NCBI GenBank assembly: GCA_947165405.1
Contig: CAMVAG010000013.1
Coordinates: forward strand, 1 to 19,451
Direction: 5' to 3'
DNA length: 19,451 nt
DNA from: an uncultured Selenomonadales bacterium
Lineage (GTDB): Bacteria; Bacillota; Negativicutes; Selenomonadales; Selenomonadaceae
Of this stretch, positions 1 to 7,335 are shown one piece after another; the stretch's first letter is position 1; every line of letters begins with the position of its first letter. The notes beneath the pieces were generated by a model. The model had not been told where the DNA came from. It did no database searches and saw nothing but the letters and a program-made list of their open reading frames with translations. The position numbers were made by a program, and so were the translations under genes.

Positions 1-1
1 G

Positions 2-30
2 TCGACGGGATTTTTTTTGCGTGATAAAAT
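2..30 (+). promoter_or_regulatory. Possible promoter for the deacetylase gene
   Basis: TCGACG at 2-7 and TAAAAT at 25-30 are separated by 17 bp and lie just ahead of the strong ribosome binding site. The -10 matches consensus at 5 of 6 positions and the -35 at 4 of 6. The window starts at base 1, so upstream context cannot be judged. Inference only. Confidence 0.3.
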
Positions 31-49
31 ATTTTCGGAGGTGATAGAG

Positions 50-817
50 TTGCGATTGATTGTCGGAGTGCTTGCGATTTTGAGCGCGTTGATTTTTTTT
101 CTGCCCGAACCCGAAGGCTTTCCGATTTTGGAATATCATCAAGTGACCGACGCGCCGCTTGACCCCGACTTTGAAGTTTACAACGTGCCGCCCGCCGAAT
201 TCGCCGCGCAACTTGATTATCTTCAAGCTCAAGGCTACACGACGATAACCCTGCAGGATTTTATGCGCGCAGTTCACGGCAAGGCAACTCTTCCCGAAAA
301 ACCGATTGTATTGACGTTCGACGACGGCTACGAAGATAATTTTTCGGTGATGTTCCCGCTGTTGAAGGCGCGAGGCATGACGGCGGTCGTCTACGTGATA
401 ACAAACGAACTCGGGAAAAAAAATTACCTCAAGCTTGACGAGCTCAAGGCAATGCAAAATTACGGATTGGAAATCGGCTCACACACCGCCGACCATTTGC
501 CGCTGACGACTTTGGATAAGGAAATGCAGCTTCGACAAATCCGCGAATCAAAAATTTTTTTGGAGTGGAGCGGCTTGAAGACGATTTACAGCTTGTCTTA
601 TCCCAACGGCGCGTTTGATTCGGAGCTTGAAAAAATTTTGCGCGAGGAAAATTATTTGACAGCGGTCACGGGTGAGGCGGGCTTGAACAATTTGACGACG
701 AATCCCTACGAACTTTATCGCGTTCACATTCGCAAGCCGCGTTTCGGATTAACCGAATTTAAATTCCGTTTGTGGAAGGCAAAATTTTTTGCAAAGTTCA
801 GGTCTCTTGTCAACTAA
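50..817 (+). CDS. Membrane-anchored polysaccharide deacetylase (NodB domain)
   Basis: Predicted metal-dependent deacetylase of an N-acetylated polysaccharide (peptidoglycan or exopolysaccharide), acting outside the membrane; the substrate is not known. A short N-terminal hydrophobic segment (about residues 3-20, IVGVLAILSALIFF) looks like a signal anchor. It is followed by an EYHQV motif near residue 28 and the NodB catalytic motifs: TFDDG (motif 1, catalytic base and metal Asp), SHTADH (motif 2, two metal His) and SYPNGAFD (motif 3). I chose the TTG at 50 because GGAGGTGAT, a nearly perfect Shine-Dalgarno, lies 5-13 bases before it. A longer reading from 17 would put that site inside the gene. 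The length is 255 aa, normal for a single-domain member. The gene stands alone on the plus strand and converges on alr. Family is secure, substrate is not. Confidence 0.88.
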   Translation: MRLIVGVLAILSALIFFLPEPEGFPILEYHQVTDAPLDPDFEVYNVPPAEFAAQLDYLQAQGYTTITLQDFMRAVHGKATLPEKPIVLTFDDGYEDNFSVMFPLLKARGMTAVVYVITNELGKKNYLKLDELKAMQNYGLEIGSHTADHLPLTTLDKEMQLRQIRESKIFLEWSGLKTIYSLSYPNGAFDSELEKILREENYLTAVTGEAGLNNLTTNPYELYRVHIRKPRFGLTEFKFRLWKAKFFAKFRSLVN

Positions 818-819
818 AA

Positions 820-851
820 AATTTTTGGGAGCCGTCATGGATGACGGCTCC
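820..851 (-). terminator. Probable rho-independent terminator of alr
   Basis: A perfect 11-bp inverted repeat (GGAGCCGTCAT at 828-838, its complement at 841-851, 2-base loop) is followed on the minus strand by CAAAAATTTTTT. The T run follows an A run rather than the stem directly, so the terminator is slightly atypical. There is no T run on the plus side, so it serves alr better than the deacetylase gene. Confidence 0.55.
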
Positions 852-854
852 TCA

Positions 855-942
855 CGCCGCACTGAAACAGGATGTTTCTGCGGCGACGCCCCCGCGAGGT
901 GCCCTTTCTTTGCTACTTTCTTTGGGCATGCAAAGAAAGTAG
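855..942. repeat. Structured intergenic element with nested and alternative hairpins
   Basis: Two further inverted repeats lie in the gap between the convergent deacetylase and alr genes. The first pairs CGCCGCA (855-861) with TGCGGCG (879-885), with an inner GAAAC/GTTTC stem and a 5-base loop. The second is a perfect 12-bp stem, CTACTTTCTTTG (913-924) with CAAAGAAAGTAG (931-942), and a 6-base loop. CTTTCTTTG also occurs at 904-912, so the right arm could pair with either copy. The element has no obvious coding sense. It may be a dispersed intergenic repeat or part of the transcript ends; copy number cannot be judged from one window. The remaining 65 bases up to alr hold nothing I recognise beyond a 5-bp AGCTG/CAGCT repeat. 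Confidence 0.5.
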
Positions 943-1007
943 ATTTAAAAATAAAAGTCATGATTCGTTCAATCGAAGTGAGGAGCTGCAATCTTAACGT
1001 CAGCTTG

Positions 1008-2111
1008 TCAATTAAAAATTCTGGGCACCCGCTCGGAAACCAAACAAGTTATCTCGTAATTAATCGTGTTCAAATGTTTTGCGGCGTCGTCAATCGAAAT
1101 CAAATTCGAGCCGAACAAAATCACTTCGTCACCGACTTTCACGCCGTCAATGTCCGTCACGTCAATCATGACTTGATCCATGCAAACCCTTCCGGCAATC
1201 GGCGCGAGCTTCCCGCGAATCTCAACGTGAAAATTTTTGTAGGCGCGAATGTAACCGTCGGCATAACCAATCGGCAGCGTGGCAATCAGCGAATCACGTT
1301 CGGCAACGAATTCGCGACCGTAACCGATTGACGTGCCCGCAGAAATTTTTTTCAAGTAGACAATACGCGCAACAAGTTTCATGACGGGGCGAAGTTCAAT
1401 CGTCTTCGGAAAATCGGCGGAAGGATAAAGCCCGTAGTTGATAATTCCGGAACGAACCATATCGAAATGCGCTTCGGGGATGTCGAGAGCTGCAGCTGAT
1501 TCGGCGAGATGAAAAATTTTTACGTTGACGCCCGCCGCACGAATTTTATCCGCGACGCCCGAAAAAATTTTTATCTGTCGATTGGTAAAAGTTCTGTCGG
1601 GCGAATCGGCGTCGGCGAAGTGAGAAAAAATTCCTTCCAATTCGACGCTCGGCAAGGCGGAAATTTTTTTTGCAAGCTCAACGGCTTTATCGGCGGCAAC
1701 ACCGATTCTGCCCATGCCCGTTTCAATCTTCAAGTGAACTTTGGCAGGCTTGTTAAGTTTTGCAGCGGCGGCGGAAATTTTTTTTGCAAGTTCAAAATCG
1801 GCAACGGTTGCAGTCAAATTATTTTCAACGATGAACTCGGCGGCTTGCGAGGGAATCAAACTCAAAATCAAAATCGGCAAGCTGAAACCGGCTCTGCGAA
1901 GTTCAAGACCTTCCTCGACGGTGGCGACTGCCAAAAAATCTGCTCCGCACTCGACGGCGACTTTTGAAACTTCAACCGCGCCGTGCCCGTAAGCATTTGC
2001 CTTGACGACGGCGCAAAGTTTTGAATTCGGATTGATGCGGCGGCGAATCTCTGTAAAATTATGTCGGAGGGCGTCGAGGTCAATCTCGGCGCGAACATCG
2101 CGAAGAATCAT
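1008..2111 (-). CDS. alr: Alanine racemase
   Basis: PLP-dependent interconversion of L- and D-alanine in the cytoplasm, supplying D-Ala for peptidoglycan. The PLP-binding lysine is K37 in VVKANAYGHG. The C-terminal beta domain carries SIGYGREF, with the second catalytic base Tyr, then LPIGYADGY and CMDQVMIDVTD. The length of 367 aa is normal for the family. The ATG at 2111 follows AAGGAG at a 10-base spacing. The gene is transcribed divergently from holA with only 27 bp between start codons, and converges on the deacetylase gene; all three touch the cell-envelope or housekeeping core. No truncation or missing catalytic residue is seen. Confidence 0.97.
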   Translation of the reverse strand: MILRDVRAEIDLDALRHNFTEIRRRINPNSKLCAVVKANAYGHGAVEVSKVAVECGADFLAVATVEEGLELRRAGFSLPILILSLIPSQAAEFIVENNLTATVADFELAKKISAAAAKLNKPAKVHLKIETGMGRIGVAADKAVELAKKISALPSVELEGIFSHFADADSPDRTFTNRQIKIFSGVADKIRAAGVNVKIFHLAESAAALDIPEAHFDMVRSGIINYGLYPSADFPKTIELRPVMKLVARIVYLKKISAGTSIGYGREFVAERDSLIATLPIGYADGYIRAYKNFHVEIRGKLAPIAGRVCMDQVMIDVTDIDGVKVGDEVILFGSNLISIDDAAKHLNTINYEITCLVSERVPRIFN

Positions 2112-2138
2112 TTTAAAACAACTCCTTGGGGTGATAAT

Positions 2139-3134
2139 TTGAAGTTCAAAGAATTTATGGGCGCGCTTGACGGCAGGTTGAAAAATGTTTATCTGTTGAG
2201 CGGCACCGAAAATTATTTTATCGATAAAGCGTTGGAAAAAATTTTTTCGCGGCTGGAAATCGACAAGACGACCGAACTCTTAACGATTGACTGCGACGCC
2301 AAGCCCGCAATCGGCGAGATAATCACCGCGATAGACAGTTCGCCTTTCTTCGGCGCAAAGAATGTTGTCTTGGTCAAGAACGCGACGATTTTCAGCGCGG
2401 ATAAAAAATCCGAACGCCTCGAAAGAATTTTGAAAGACATGCAACCGACCAATTACGTAATCTTCACGGCGAAGGCAGCTGACAAGCGGCGCAGGCTTTA
2501 CAAAATCATTTCGCAAGAAGGATTGATATTGGAAGCGGAGCCGTTGCGCGCTTGGGAAATCGACGATTGGCTGAACGAAAAACTCAAGGCAATCGGAAAA
2601 ATCATGCGCGGCGAGGCACGAAGATATTTCAACGAGCAAATCGGCGTCTTGCCTCAAATATCGCTGTGGCATTTGGAAAACGAATTTGAGAAAGTCGTCT
2701 TGAACGTGACGGGCGAGGAAATCACGGCAGCCGACTTGAAAAAAAATCTTTTGTCGCCGCCGGAAGTGTCTGACTTCGCACTGACGGAGGCAATCGACGC
2801 GAGGCAAGCTCAAAAATCGATTTACCTTTTGCGGACGCAAGCAAAAACTTTTTCCAAAATCCCGCTCATGACGGCTTTGTTGGCGAATCACCTTCGGCGG
2901 TTGTTGCGGGCGAAATTTTTCATGGCGCAAGGAATTTCGGGCAGAAGATTGGGCGAGTCGTTGGAAATGAATCCGTACATCGCGCAGAAAGTCGGCGAAA
3001 CTGCCAAAACTTATTCGGAAAAAATTTTGGAAGAAGTCTACGTTGAATTGGCGGAAGCAGACTTCAAATTGAAAACGGGTCGTGCCGGCGTCGAGGCTCT
3101 GGAGAAAATAATTTTGAAGTTGTGCAAGCGATAA
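2139..3134 (+). CDS. holA: DNA polymerase III subunit delta
   Basis: Clamp-loader delta subunit, which opens the beta sliding clamp during replication. The N-terminal part (VYLLSGTENYFIDKALEKI, SSPFFGAKNVVLVKNA, NYVIFTAKAADKRRRLYK) matches the delta-family nucleotide-binding-like fold, and the C-terminal helical part (HLRRLLRAKFFMAQG, ADFKLKTGRAGVEALEKIILKL) matches the clamp-loader collar region. The TTG at 2139 is preferred because it follows GGGGTGAT. An ATG at 2157 is the alternative. Readings that begin upstream overlap the alr start and have no ribosome binding site. The protein is 331 aa from the TTG, a usual length. It is followed by corA with a separate probable promoter. Confidence 0.9.
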   Translation: MKFKEFMGALDGRLKNVYLLSGTENYFIDKALEKIFSRLEIDKTTELLTIDCDAKPAIGEIITAIDSSPFFGAKNVVLVKNATIFSADKKSERLERILKDMQPTNYVIFTAKAADKRRRLYKIISQEGLILEAEPLRAWEIDDWLNEKLKAIGKIMRGEARRYFNEQIGVLPQISLWHLENEFEKVVLNVTGEEITAADLKKNLLSPPEVSDFALTEAIDARQAQKSIYLLRTQAKTFSKIPLMTALLANHLRRLLRAKFFMAQGISGRRLGESLEMNPYIAQKVGETAKTYSEKILEEVYVELAEADFKLKTGRAGVEALEKIILKLCKR

Positions 3135-3159
3135 ACTTAAACGCCGAAAAATTTTTTCC

Positions 3160-3188
3160 TTCAAACGATTGCCGAAATGTAGTAAAAT
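3160..3188 (+). promoter_or_regulatory. Possible sigma-A promoter of corA
   Basis: TTCAAA (3160-3165) and TAAAAT (3183-3188) are separated by exactly 17 bp in the 77-base gap between holA and corA, just upstream of the AAGGAGG site. The -10 matches 5 of 6 and the -35 matches 4 of 6 consensus bases. Confidence 0.4.
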
Positions 3189-3211
3189 GTGCGCGGAAGG
3201 AGGCGATACCG

Positions 3212-4171
3212 TTGGTTGAAATTTATAAATCGCAGGAGTCGGGGCACTTGGACAAGTTGACGCTCAAGACGTTGCAGAAAGGCGCATGGATAAACATCGT
3301 TGACCCGACGCCTTACGAATTGCGCGAAGTGAGTGCCTTGACGCAAGTGGAGCCGGATTTTTTACGTGCCGCACTCGACGAAGAAGAACGCTCACATTTG
3401 GACACGGAAGACAACTGCGTCATGATATTGACGAACGTGCCGATAGTCTACGAAGAGGAAAGTTACGACACTTTGCCGCTTGCAATCATCTTAACAAAAC
3501 AATACATAATCACGGTTTGCTTGGAGGAAACGCCCGTCATGTCGAGTTTCAATCAACGAACGGCGAGGCTTTTCCACACCTACAAGCGCACGCAATTTTT
3601 ATTTGAAATACTTTATCGCTCGGCAACGTTTTATCTGCGCTACCTGCGGCAAATAAATAAGCTCTCCGACGAAATCGAAGAGCAACTGCGCCGCTCAATG
3701 CACAACTCTGATATTTTGCGGCTGATGGAATTGCAAAAGGGCTTGACGTATTTTAATGCCTCGTTGCGCTCAAATGACGCGGTCTTTGATAAACTCATGC
3801 GCCTCCGCAACAGCCGCACCCTCGAAGGAATTTTGGAAATTTACGAGGAAGACGAAGACTTACTTGAAGACGTTATCATAGAGAACAAACAGGCGCGAGA
3901 GATGGTTGAAATGTACAGCCAAATCCTTTCGCAAATGGCGGATATTTTTTCATCGATAATTTCAAACAACCAAAACATGGTCATGAAATTTCTTGCGGCA
4001 ATGACGATTATAATTGCGGTGCCGACCGTCATAGCCAGTTTCTTCGGAATGAATGTGCCGGTTCCGCTTGCCGAAAACCCTGTAGGATTTTTAATCGTCA
4101 TAATGATAGCTTTAATGGCTTCAATCGTCGCGGCGATCGTCTTTTGGAAGAAGCACATGTTCTGGGGGTGA
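3212..4171 (+). CDS. corA: CorA-family magnesium/divalent cation transporter
   Basis: Homopentameric inner-membrane channel for Mg2+ (some members move Co2+ or Zn2+). A long cytoplasmic N-terminal domain ends in a charged helix (EILEIYEEDEDLLEDVIIENKQAREM), then two membrane segments near the C terminus. The first ends in the diagnostic GMN motif (SFFGMNVPVP); the second is FLIVIMIALMASIVAAIVF followed by a basic WKKH tail. The TTG at 3212 lies 8 bases after AAGGAGG, giving 319 aa, the typical CorA length. A longer frame from 3122 would run into holA and has no ribosome binding site. The stop is followed directly by the heptanucleotide repeats. Substrate among divalent metals is not decided by the sequence. 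Confidence 0.93.
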   Translation: MVEIYKSQESGHLDKLTLKTLQKGAWINIVDPTPYELREVSALTQVEPDFLRAALDEEERSHLDTEDNCVMILTNVPIVYEEESYDTLPLAIILTKQYIITVCLEETPVMSSFNQRTARLFHTYKRTQFLFEILYRSATFYLRYLRQINKLSDEIEEQLRRSMHNSDILRLMELQKGLTYFNASLRSNDAVFDKLMRLRNSRTLEGILEIYEEDEDLLEDVIIENKQAREMVEMYSQILSQMADIFSSIISNNQNMVMKFLAAMTIIIAVPTVIASFFGMNVPVPLAENPVGFLIVIMIALMASIVAAIVFWKKHMFWG

Positions 4172-4175
4172 ATTC

Positions 4176-4248
4176 AATTAGGAATTAGGAATTAGGAATT
4201 AGGAATTAAATTCGCAAATCATTCCTCATTCCTAATTCCTCATTCCTC
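4176..4248. repeat. Heptanucleotide tandem repeats in inverted arms
   Basis: Four direct copies of AATTAGG (4176-4203, plus a partial fifth) are followed after about 12 bases by four copies of ATTCCTM (4221-4248), roughly the reverse complement. The two arms can fold into a long imperfect hairpin. The block fills the gap between the convergent corA and the IF-2-N-like gene, where a two-way terminator would be expected. The stop codon of the minus-strand gene (4240-4242) lies inside the right arm. It resembles the short tandem heptamers known from cyanobacterial genomes, by pattern only. Confidence 0.8.
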
Positions 4249-5604
4249 ATTATTTTCGGCGGCGGCAATTTCTTCGGGCGGGCGATAATCTTTCATAGGC
4301 TCCAAGCCCGCGAAGCGATACAAGAAAACAAATTCTTTCGGCTTGTAAACGATGTTGGTCACGCCGCGCACCTTGTATTTGAAATTGCGTTCGGCGTCGG
4401 GGTCGTCCATATTGTCTCGATAATCTTGCAGCAACTCAAGAACCATGTCGAAGGGTTGCGGCCTATTTTTTCTGCCCGAAAGCAAATTATCAAACGACAT
4501 GAACTCGGCAATTTCGATAAATTTTTTCTCAAGCTCAAGATATTTTTCCAACTTGGCGGCGTCGGCTCCCTCCTGCTTGAGCTTTGCATAGCCGTCAAGC
4601 CACTCAAAAAATTTTTGGATAAGATTGTTTATGCGCTCCGTGTTGCTTGAATAAAATTTGAATCGGCGGGCGATACCGCGCAAGCTGTAGCTCACTGCCT
4701 CGACCAGCTCACCGAACGGCACACGCTCATTGCTGCGCAGTTCGTCTTGAGGATTGGTGACGTATTCGAGGAAAGGCATTTGCTCATACTTAATCTTCAT
4801 GCGCTCCGCCTTCAACTTCAAATCGTAAAGGTTGTCGTTGACGAGCCCCATGCCGTGTCCGAACGCACGGAACAACAAAAGCCGTTGCTCCTCGAAGAGC
4901 CGATTTTCTTCCTCCGAAAAAATTTCACGCGGCTGATATTTAATTCCGACGAGAGCCATCGCGTCGCGCATGTTTGCCAAAGCTTCCTTGTTTGCCATGC
5001 CGAAAGCGTTAATCATTTTGAAAGCTTTTGTCGTCAATTTTGCGACGGCTTCCCAATAGCGCACGGGCGAGGCGTCGGGATATTCTAACTTGTGATTGTA
5101 AAGAATCGCCCAAGAATCCATCAACGTCGTAAGAATCGGCTTGTCGTTTTTGCCAAGAAAAGAGGCTTGCCCTGCGGTGGTGGTGTAGTGCTTGATAAAT
5201 TCGTTGCCCGCCTTAATCGCCTCGAAAAGTGCGGACTTGGTTCTTCTTTCCAAAGTATCGAATCTGACTTCGGGAGCTTCCGGTGCGGGCGTCTCTTCTT
5301 CCTTTTGAGCCGGAACTTCGGTGGCGGGCGCGGGCGGCTCGGCGGGTTGCGCGGCTTTATTTTTTTTATTCTTCTTTTTGGCGGCGGGTTGTTCAATCGG
5401 TTCGGGCTTGGGCGGCGGTTCGGGTTCGGGTTCCGGTTCGGGCGGTGCCGTGAATTTCGTCTTCAACATGTTGTAAGTTTCTTCGCTGACCGCGCTTAGT
5501 CGATTTGAAACTTTGATTCCCTGCGTCGTGAGGAACGCCATGATTTCTTTTTCGTCGCGCTCGAATTCTTTGGCAAGTTGGAAAATTCTTTTTGTCACTG
5601 CCAT
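4240..5604 (-). CDS. Uncharacterised protein with IF-2 N-terminal-like domain
   Basis: I do not recognise the whole protein (454 aa). Residues 1-51 (KRIFQLAKEFERDEKEIMAF, then a GIKVSNRLSAVSEET stretch) resemble the small helical IF2_N domain at the start of bacterial translation initiation factor IF-2. Residues about 53-112 are a low-complexity linker with EPEPEP repeats, a KKKNKKNK basic patch and Pro/Ala/Glu tracts. Residues 114-454 form a mostly helical, soluble region with no motif I know. There are no GTPase motifs, so it is not IF-2 itself. The ATG at 5604 was chosen because the IF2_N-like homology starts there; GGGAG lies about 12 bases upstream, a loose spacing. A longer frame to 5703 would overlap yacP. 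It is the last gene of the operon, 31 bp after yacP, which hints at a ribosome- or RNA-related role (inference). Confidence 0.75.
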   Translation of the reverse strand: MAVTKRIFQLAKEFERDEKEIMAFLTTQGIKVSNRLSAVSEETYNMLKTKFTAPPEPEPEPEPPPKPEPIEQPAAKKKNKKNKAAQPAEPPAPATEVPAQKEEETPAPEAPEVRFDTLERRTKSALFEAIKAGNEFIKHYTTTAGQASFLGKNDKPILTTLMDSWAILYNHKLEYPDASPVRYWEAVAKLTTKAFKMINAFGMANKEALANMRDAMALVGIKYQPREIFSEEENRLFEEQRLLLFRAFGHGMGLVNDNLYDLKLKAERMKIKYEQMPFLEYVTNPQDELRSNERVPFGELVEAVSYSLRGIARRFKFYSSNTERINNLIQKFFEWLDGYAKLKQEGADAAKLEKYLELEKKFIEIAEFMSFDNLLSGRKNRPQPFDMVLELLQDYRDNMDDPDAERNFKYKVRGVTNIVYKPKEFVFLYRFAGLEPMKDYRPPEEIAAAENNEE

Positions 5605-5635
5605 AAATAAATCACACTCCCAAAAAAAAATTTTT

Positions 5636-6154
5636 TTATTTTCCGCGCCGAAGTTGCTCAAGCTTGGCAAGAACATCCGCGCCGAGTCGGTCACCGACTT
5701 CATTGCGTTGAACAGGCAAAGTCACATTGCCCAGATATTCTTTGCGCAAGTGTTGCTTGGCTCGTTTGACGGCGCGATAAAATTCTCGTGAGGGATGACG
5801 ATAGGCTCCCGCGCCCAAAATGACGGTCTCAATCGTCGCGTCGGAACTGACGACGTGCACCTCACGTTTCTTTTGAACAAGCTCGTAAGACAAACGCTCA
5901 ATGACGTTGTCCGCCGTCTCGTTGAAGCCGCTGTAAATTACTCGAAAAAAATCGTCGTAGACTTCGACGCGCTCCTCGTCCTCGCTGCGTGCGGCATCGA
6001 AGACCAGAGCTATTTCAATTTTTTCGTATGCGCCGTACTCGTGCAAGCTCCGAATCAAAAATTCACGCGCCGTCGCCAAAACGTCCGTGTTAATCTCTTG
6101 CCAAACGTGAATCAGATTGTAGCCGTCAACGAGGTAATACGGTCGCTTCTTCAT
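5636..6154 (-). CDS. yacP: NYN-domain ribonuclease YacP/Rae1
   Basis: Member of the YacP/Rae1 family with a PIN-like NYN domain. In Bacillus subtilis Rae1 is a ribosome-dependent endonuclease that cuts mRNA in the A site. The start LVDGYNLIH carries the first conserved Asp; ALVFDAAR and VVSSDATIETVILGAGA carry further conserved acidic residues. The ATG at 6154 overlaps the rlmB stop as ATGA, typical translational coupling, and gives 172 aa, the normal family length. A longer frame up to 6262 is only overlap with rlmB. Order rlmB-yacP is as in Bacillus; there sigH follows, here an IF-2-N-like gene follows instead. Confidence 0.92.
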   Translation of the reverse strand: MKKRPYYLVDGYNLIHVWQEINTDVLATAREFLIRSLHEYGAYEKIEIALVFDAARSEDEERVEVYDDFFRVIYSGFNETADNVIERLSYELVQKKREVHVVSSDATIETVILGAGAYRHPSREFYRAVKRAKQHLRKEYLGNVTLPVQRNEVGDRLGADVLAKLEQLRRGK

Positions 6155-6888
6155 TTTATTTTTCTCTGTGAAAAAATTTCGTACATGAGCACCGCGCCCG
6201 CCGTCGAGGCATTGAGCGAATTGATTTTCCCGACCATCGGAATTTTTATCAGCAAGTCGCAATTCTCTCGCGTCAAGCGTCGCATGCCTTTGCCCTCGTT
6301 GCCGATTATCAAAACAATTCCGCCCGTCAAGTCTGCTTGTCGAAAATCAATTTCCGCGTTCATGTCAGAGCCGACGACTTTCAAGCCGAGCCCGCGCAGA
6401 TTTTTGAGGTTTTGGGCAACGTTCGTGACTTGAGCCACTTTGACATATTCCGCCGCGCCCGCCGAAGTTTTAAAGACAGTCGCGTTGAGCTGAACACTTC
6501 GACGCTTGGGAATTATCACGCCGTGAACTCCGACCGCCTCCGCCGTCCGAAGTATCGCGCCGAAATTTTGCGGGTCTTCCAATTCGTCAAGCAAGATTAT
6601 AAAAGGCGATTCGCTTTTGTCGTTTGCAAGTTCCAAAATTTCTTCGACCGTCGAATAATTTTTCACCGCCGCCAATGCCGCCACGCCTTGATGACGCCCG
6701 CCGCAAATTTTATCGAGTTTGTCGCGGTTTGTAAATTCTACAATAACGCCCGCATTTTTTGCAAGCGAAAAAATTTTCTGAACAGAGCCGTCACGACTGC
6801 CCTCCGCGATAAAAATTTTGTTGACGCTGCGCCCGGACTTCAAAAGCTCCATGACGGCATTGCGCCCGAAAATTAAATTGTCATCCAT
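6151..6888 (-). CDS. rlmB: 23S rRNA (guanosine-2'-O-)-methyltransferase RlmB
   Basis: SPOUT-class methyltransferase (TrmH/SpoU family) that uses S-adenosylmethionine to methylate a ribose in 23S rRNA. The N-terminal substrate-binding domain starts with IFGRNAVMELLKSGRSVNKI. The catalytic domain carries LDELEDPQNFGAILRTAEAVG (motif 1), IGNEGKGM (motif 2) and IPMVGKINSLNASTAGAVLMYE (motif 3), the knot and SAM site. The length of 245 aa is normal. The ATG at 6888 follows GGAG at 9 bases. It sits 48 bp downstream of mrnC and overlaps yacP by 4 bp. The exact methylated base is assigned by family only. Confidence 0.95.
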   Translation of the reverse strand: MDDNLIFGRNAVMELLKSGRSVNKIFIAEGSRDGSVQKIFSLAKNAGVIVEFTNRDKLDKICGGRHQGVAALAAVKNYSTVEEILELANDKSESPFIILLDELEDPQNFGAILRTAEAVGVHGVIIPKRRSVQLNATVFKTSAGAAEYVKVAQVTNVAQNLKNLRGLGLKVVGSDMNAEIDFRQADLTGGIVLIIGNEGKGMRRLTRENCDLLIKIPMVGKINSLNASTAGAVLMYEIFSQRKIK

Positions 6889-6936
6889 TGTTAATCGCTC
6901 CGCATTGTTTTTCTGGAACGGCGATAAAAAATTTTT

Positions 6937-7335
6937 TCATGTTGAAGCTGCCTTAAATGCAAGCTCGCAAATTTCGTTGAGGCGCGTAAAATTTTTTCTC
7001 AAGAAGAGTTCGCCGAGCAGTGCCTCGAAGCCGGTGCTTGCGTGATATTCGGCAACGGTGGCTTTTCGCGGCGCGTGACTTTTGGCATTTCTTCCGCGTC
7101 GAAAAATATCGCGCTCCTCTTCCGACAAAAAATTTTCTATCGCGTGATAAGTCTTCGCCTGCGCGGTAGCCGAAACAATTTCCGCGCTCAAGTCGTGCAA
7201 CTTCGTGATGTTGTGCGTGAATTGCAGGAGGCGCGTCCGAACATACAAATGAAAATACGCGTCGCCGACGTGAGCCAAAACCAAAGGCGATAAAGTTTTA
7301 ATTTCTTCGGCGGGAAAATCTATTGGCGTTTCCAT
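6937..7335 (-). CDS. mrnC: Mini-ribonuclease III
   Basis: Catalytic RNase III domain without the double-stranded RNA-binding domain, which matures the ends of 23S rRNA in Bacillota. LVLAHVGDAYFHLYVRTRLL contains the catalytic Asp (D25), and FEALLGELFL near the C terminus contains the catalytic Glu region. The short length (132 aa) and missing RNA-binding domain separate it from full RNase III. The ATG at 7335 overlaps the end of cysS by 16 bases, with AAGGTG close upstream, so translation is probably coupled to cysS. Confidence 0.94.
   Translation of the reverse strand: METPIDFPAEEIKTLSPLVLAHVGDAYFHLYVRTRLLQFTHNITKLHDLSAEIVSATAQAKTYHAIENFLSEEERDIFRRGRNAKSHAPRKATVAEYHASTGFEALLGELFLRKNFTRLNEICELAFKAAST

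Noticed and set aside
2280..3164. A 294-codon minus-strand frame opposite holA
   Set aside because: Rich in Arg, Gln and Phe as expected from antisense reading, with no motif; holA explains the region.
4176..4248. CRISPR array
   Set aside because: Units are 7 bases without unique spacers and no cas genes are near; this is a simple tandem repeat.
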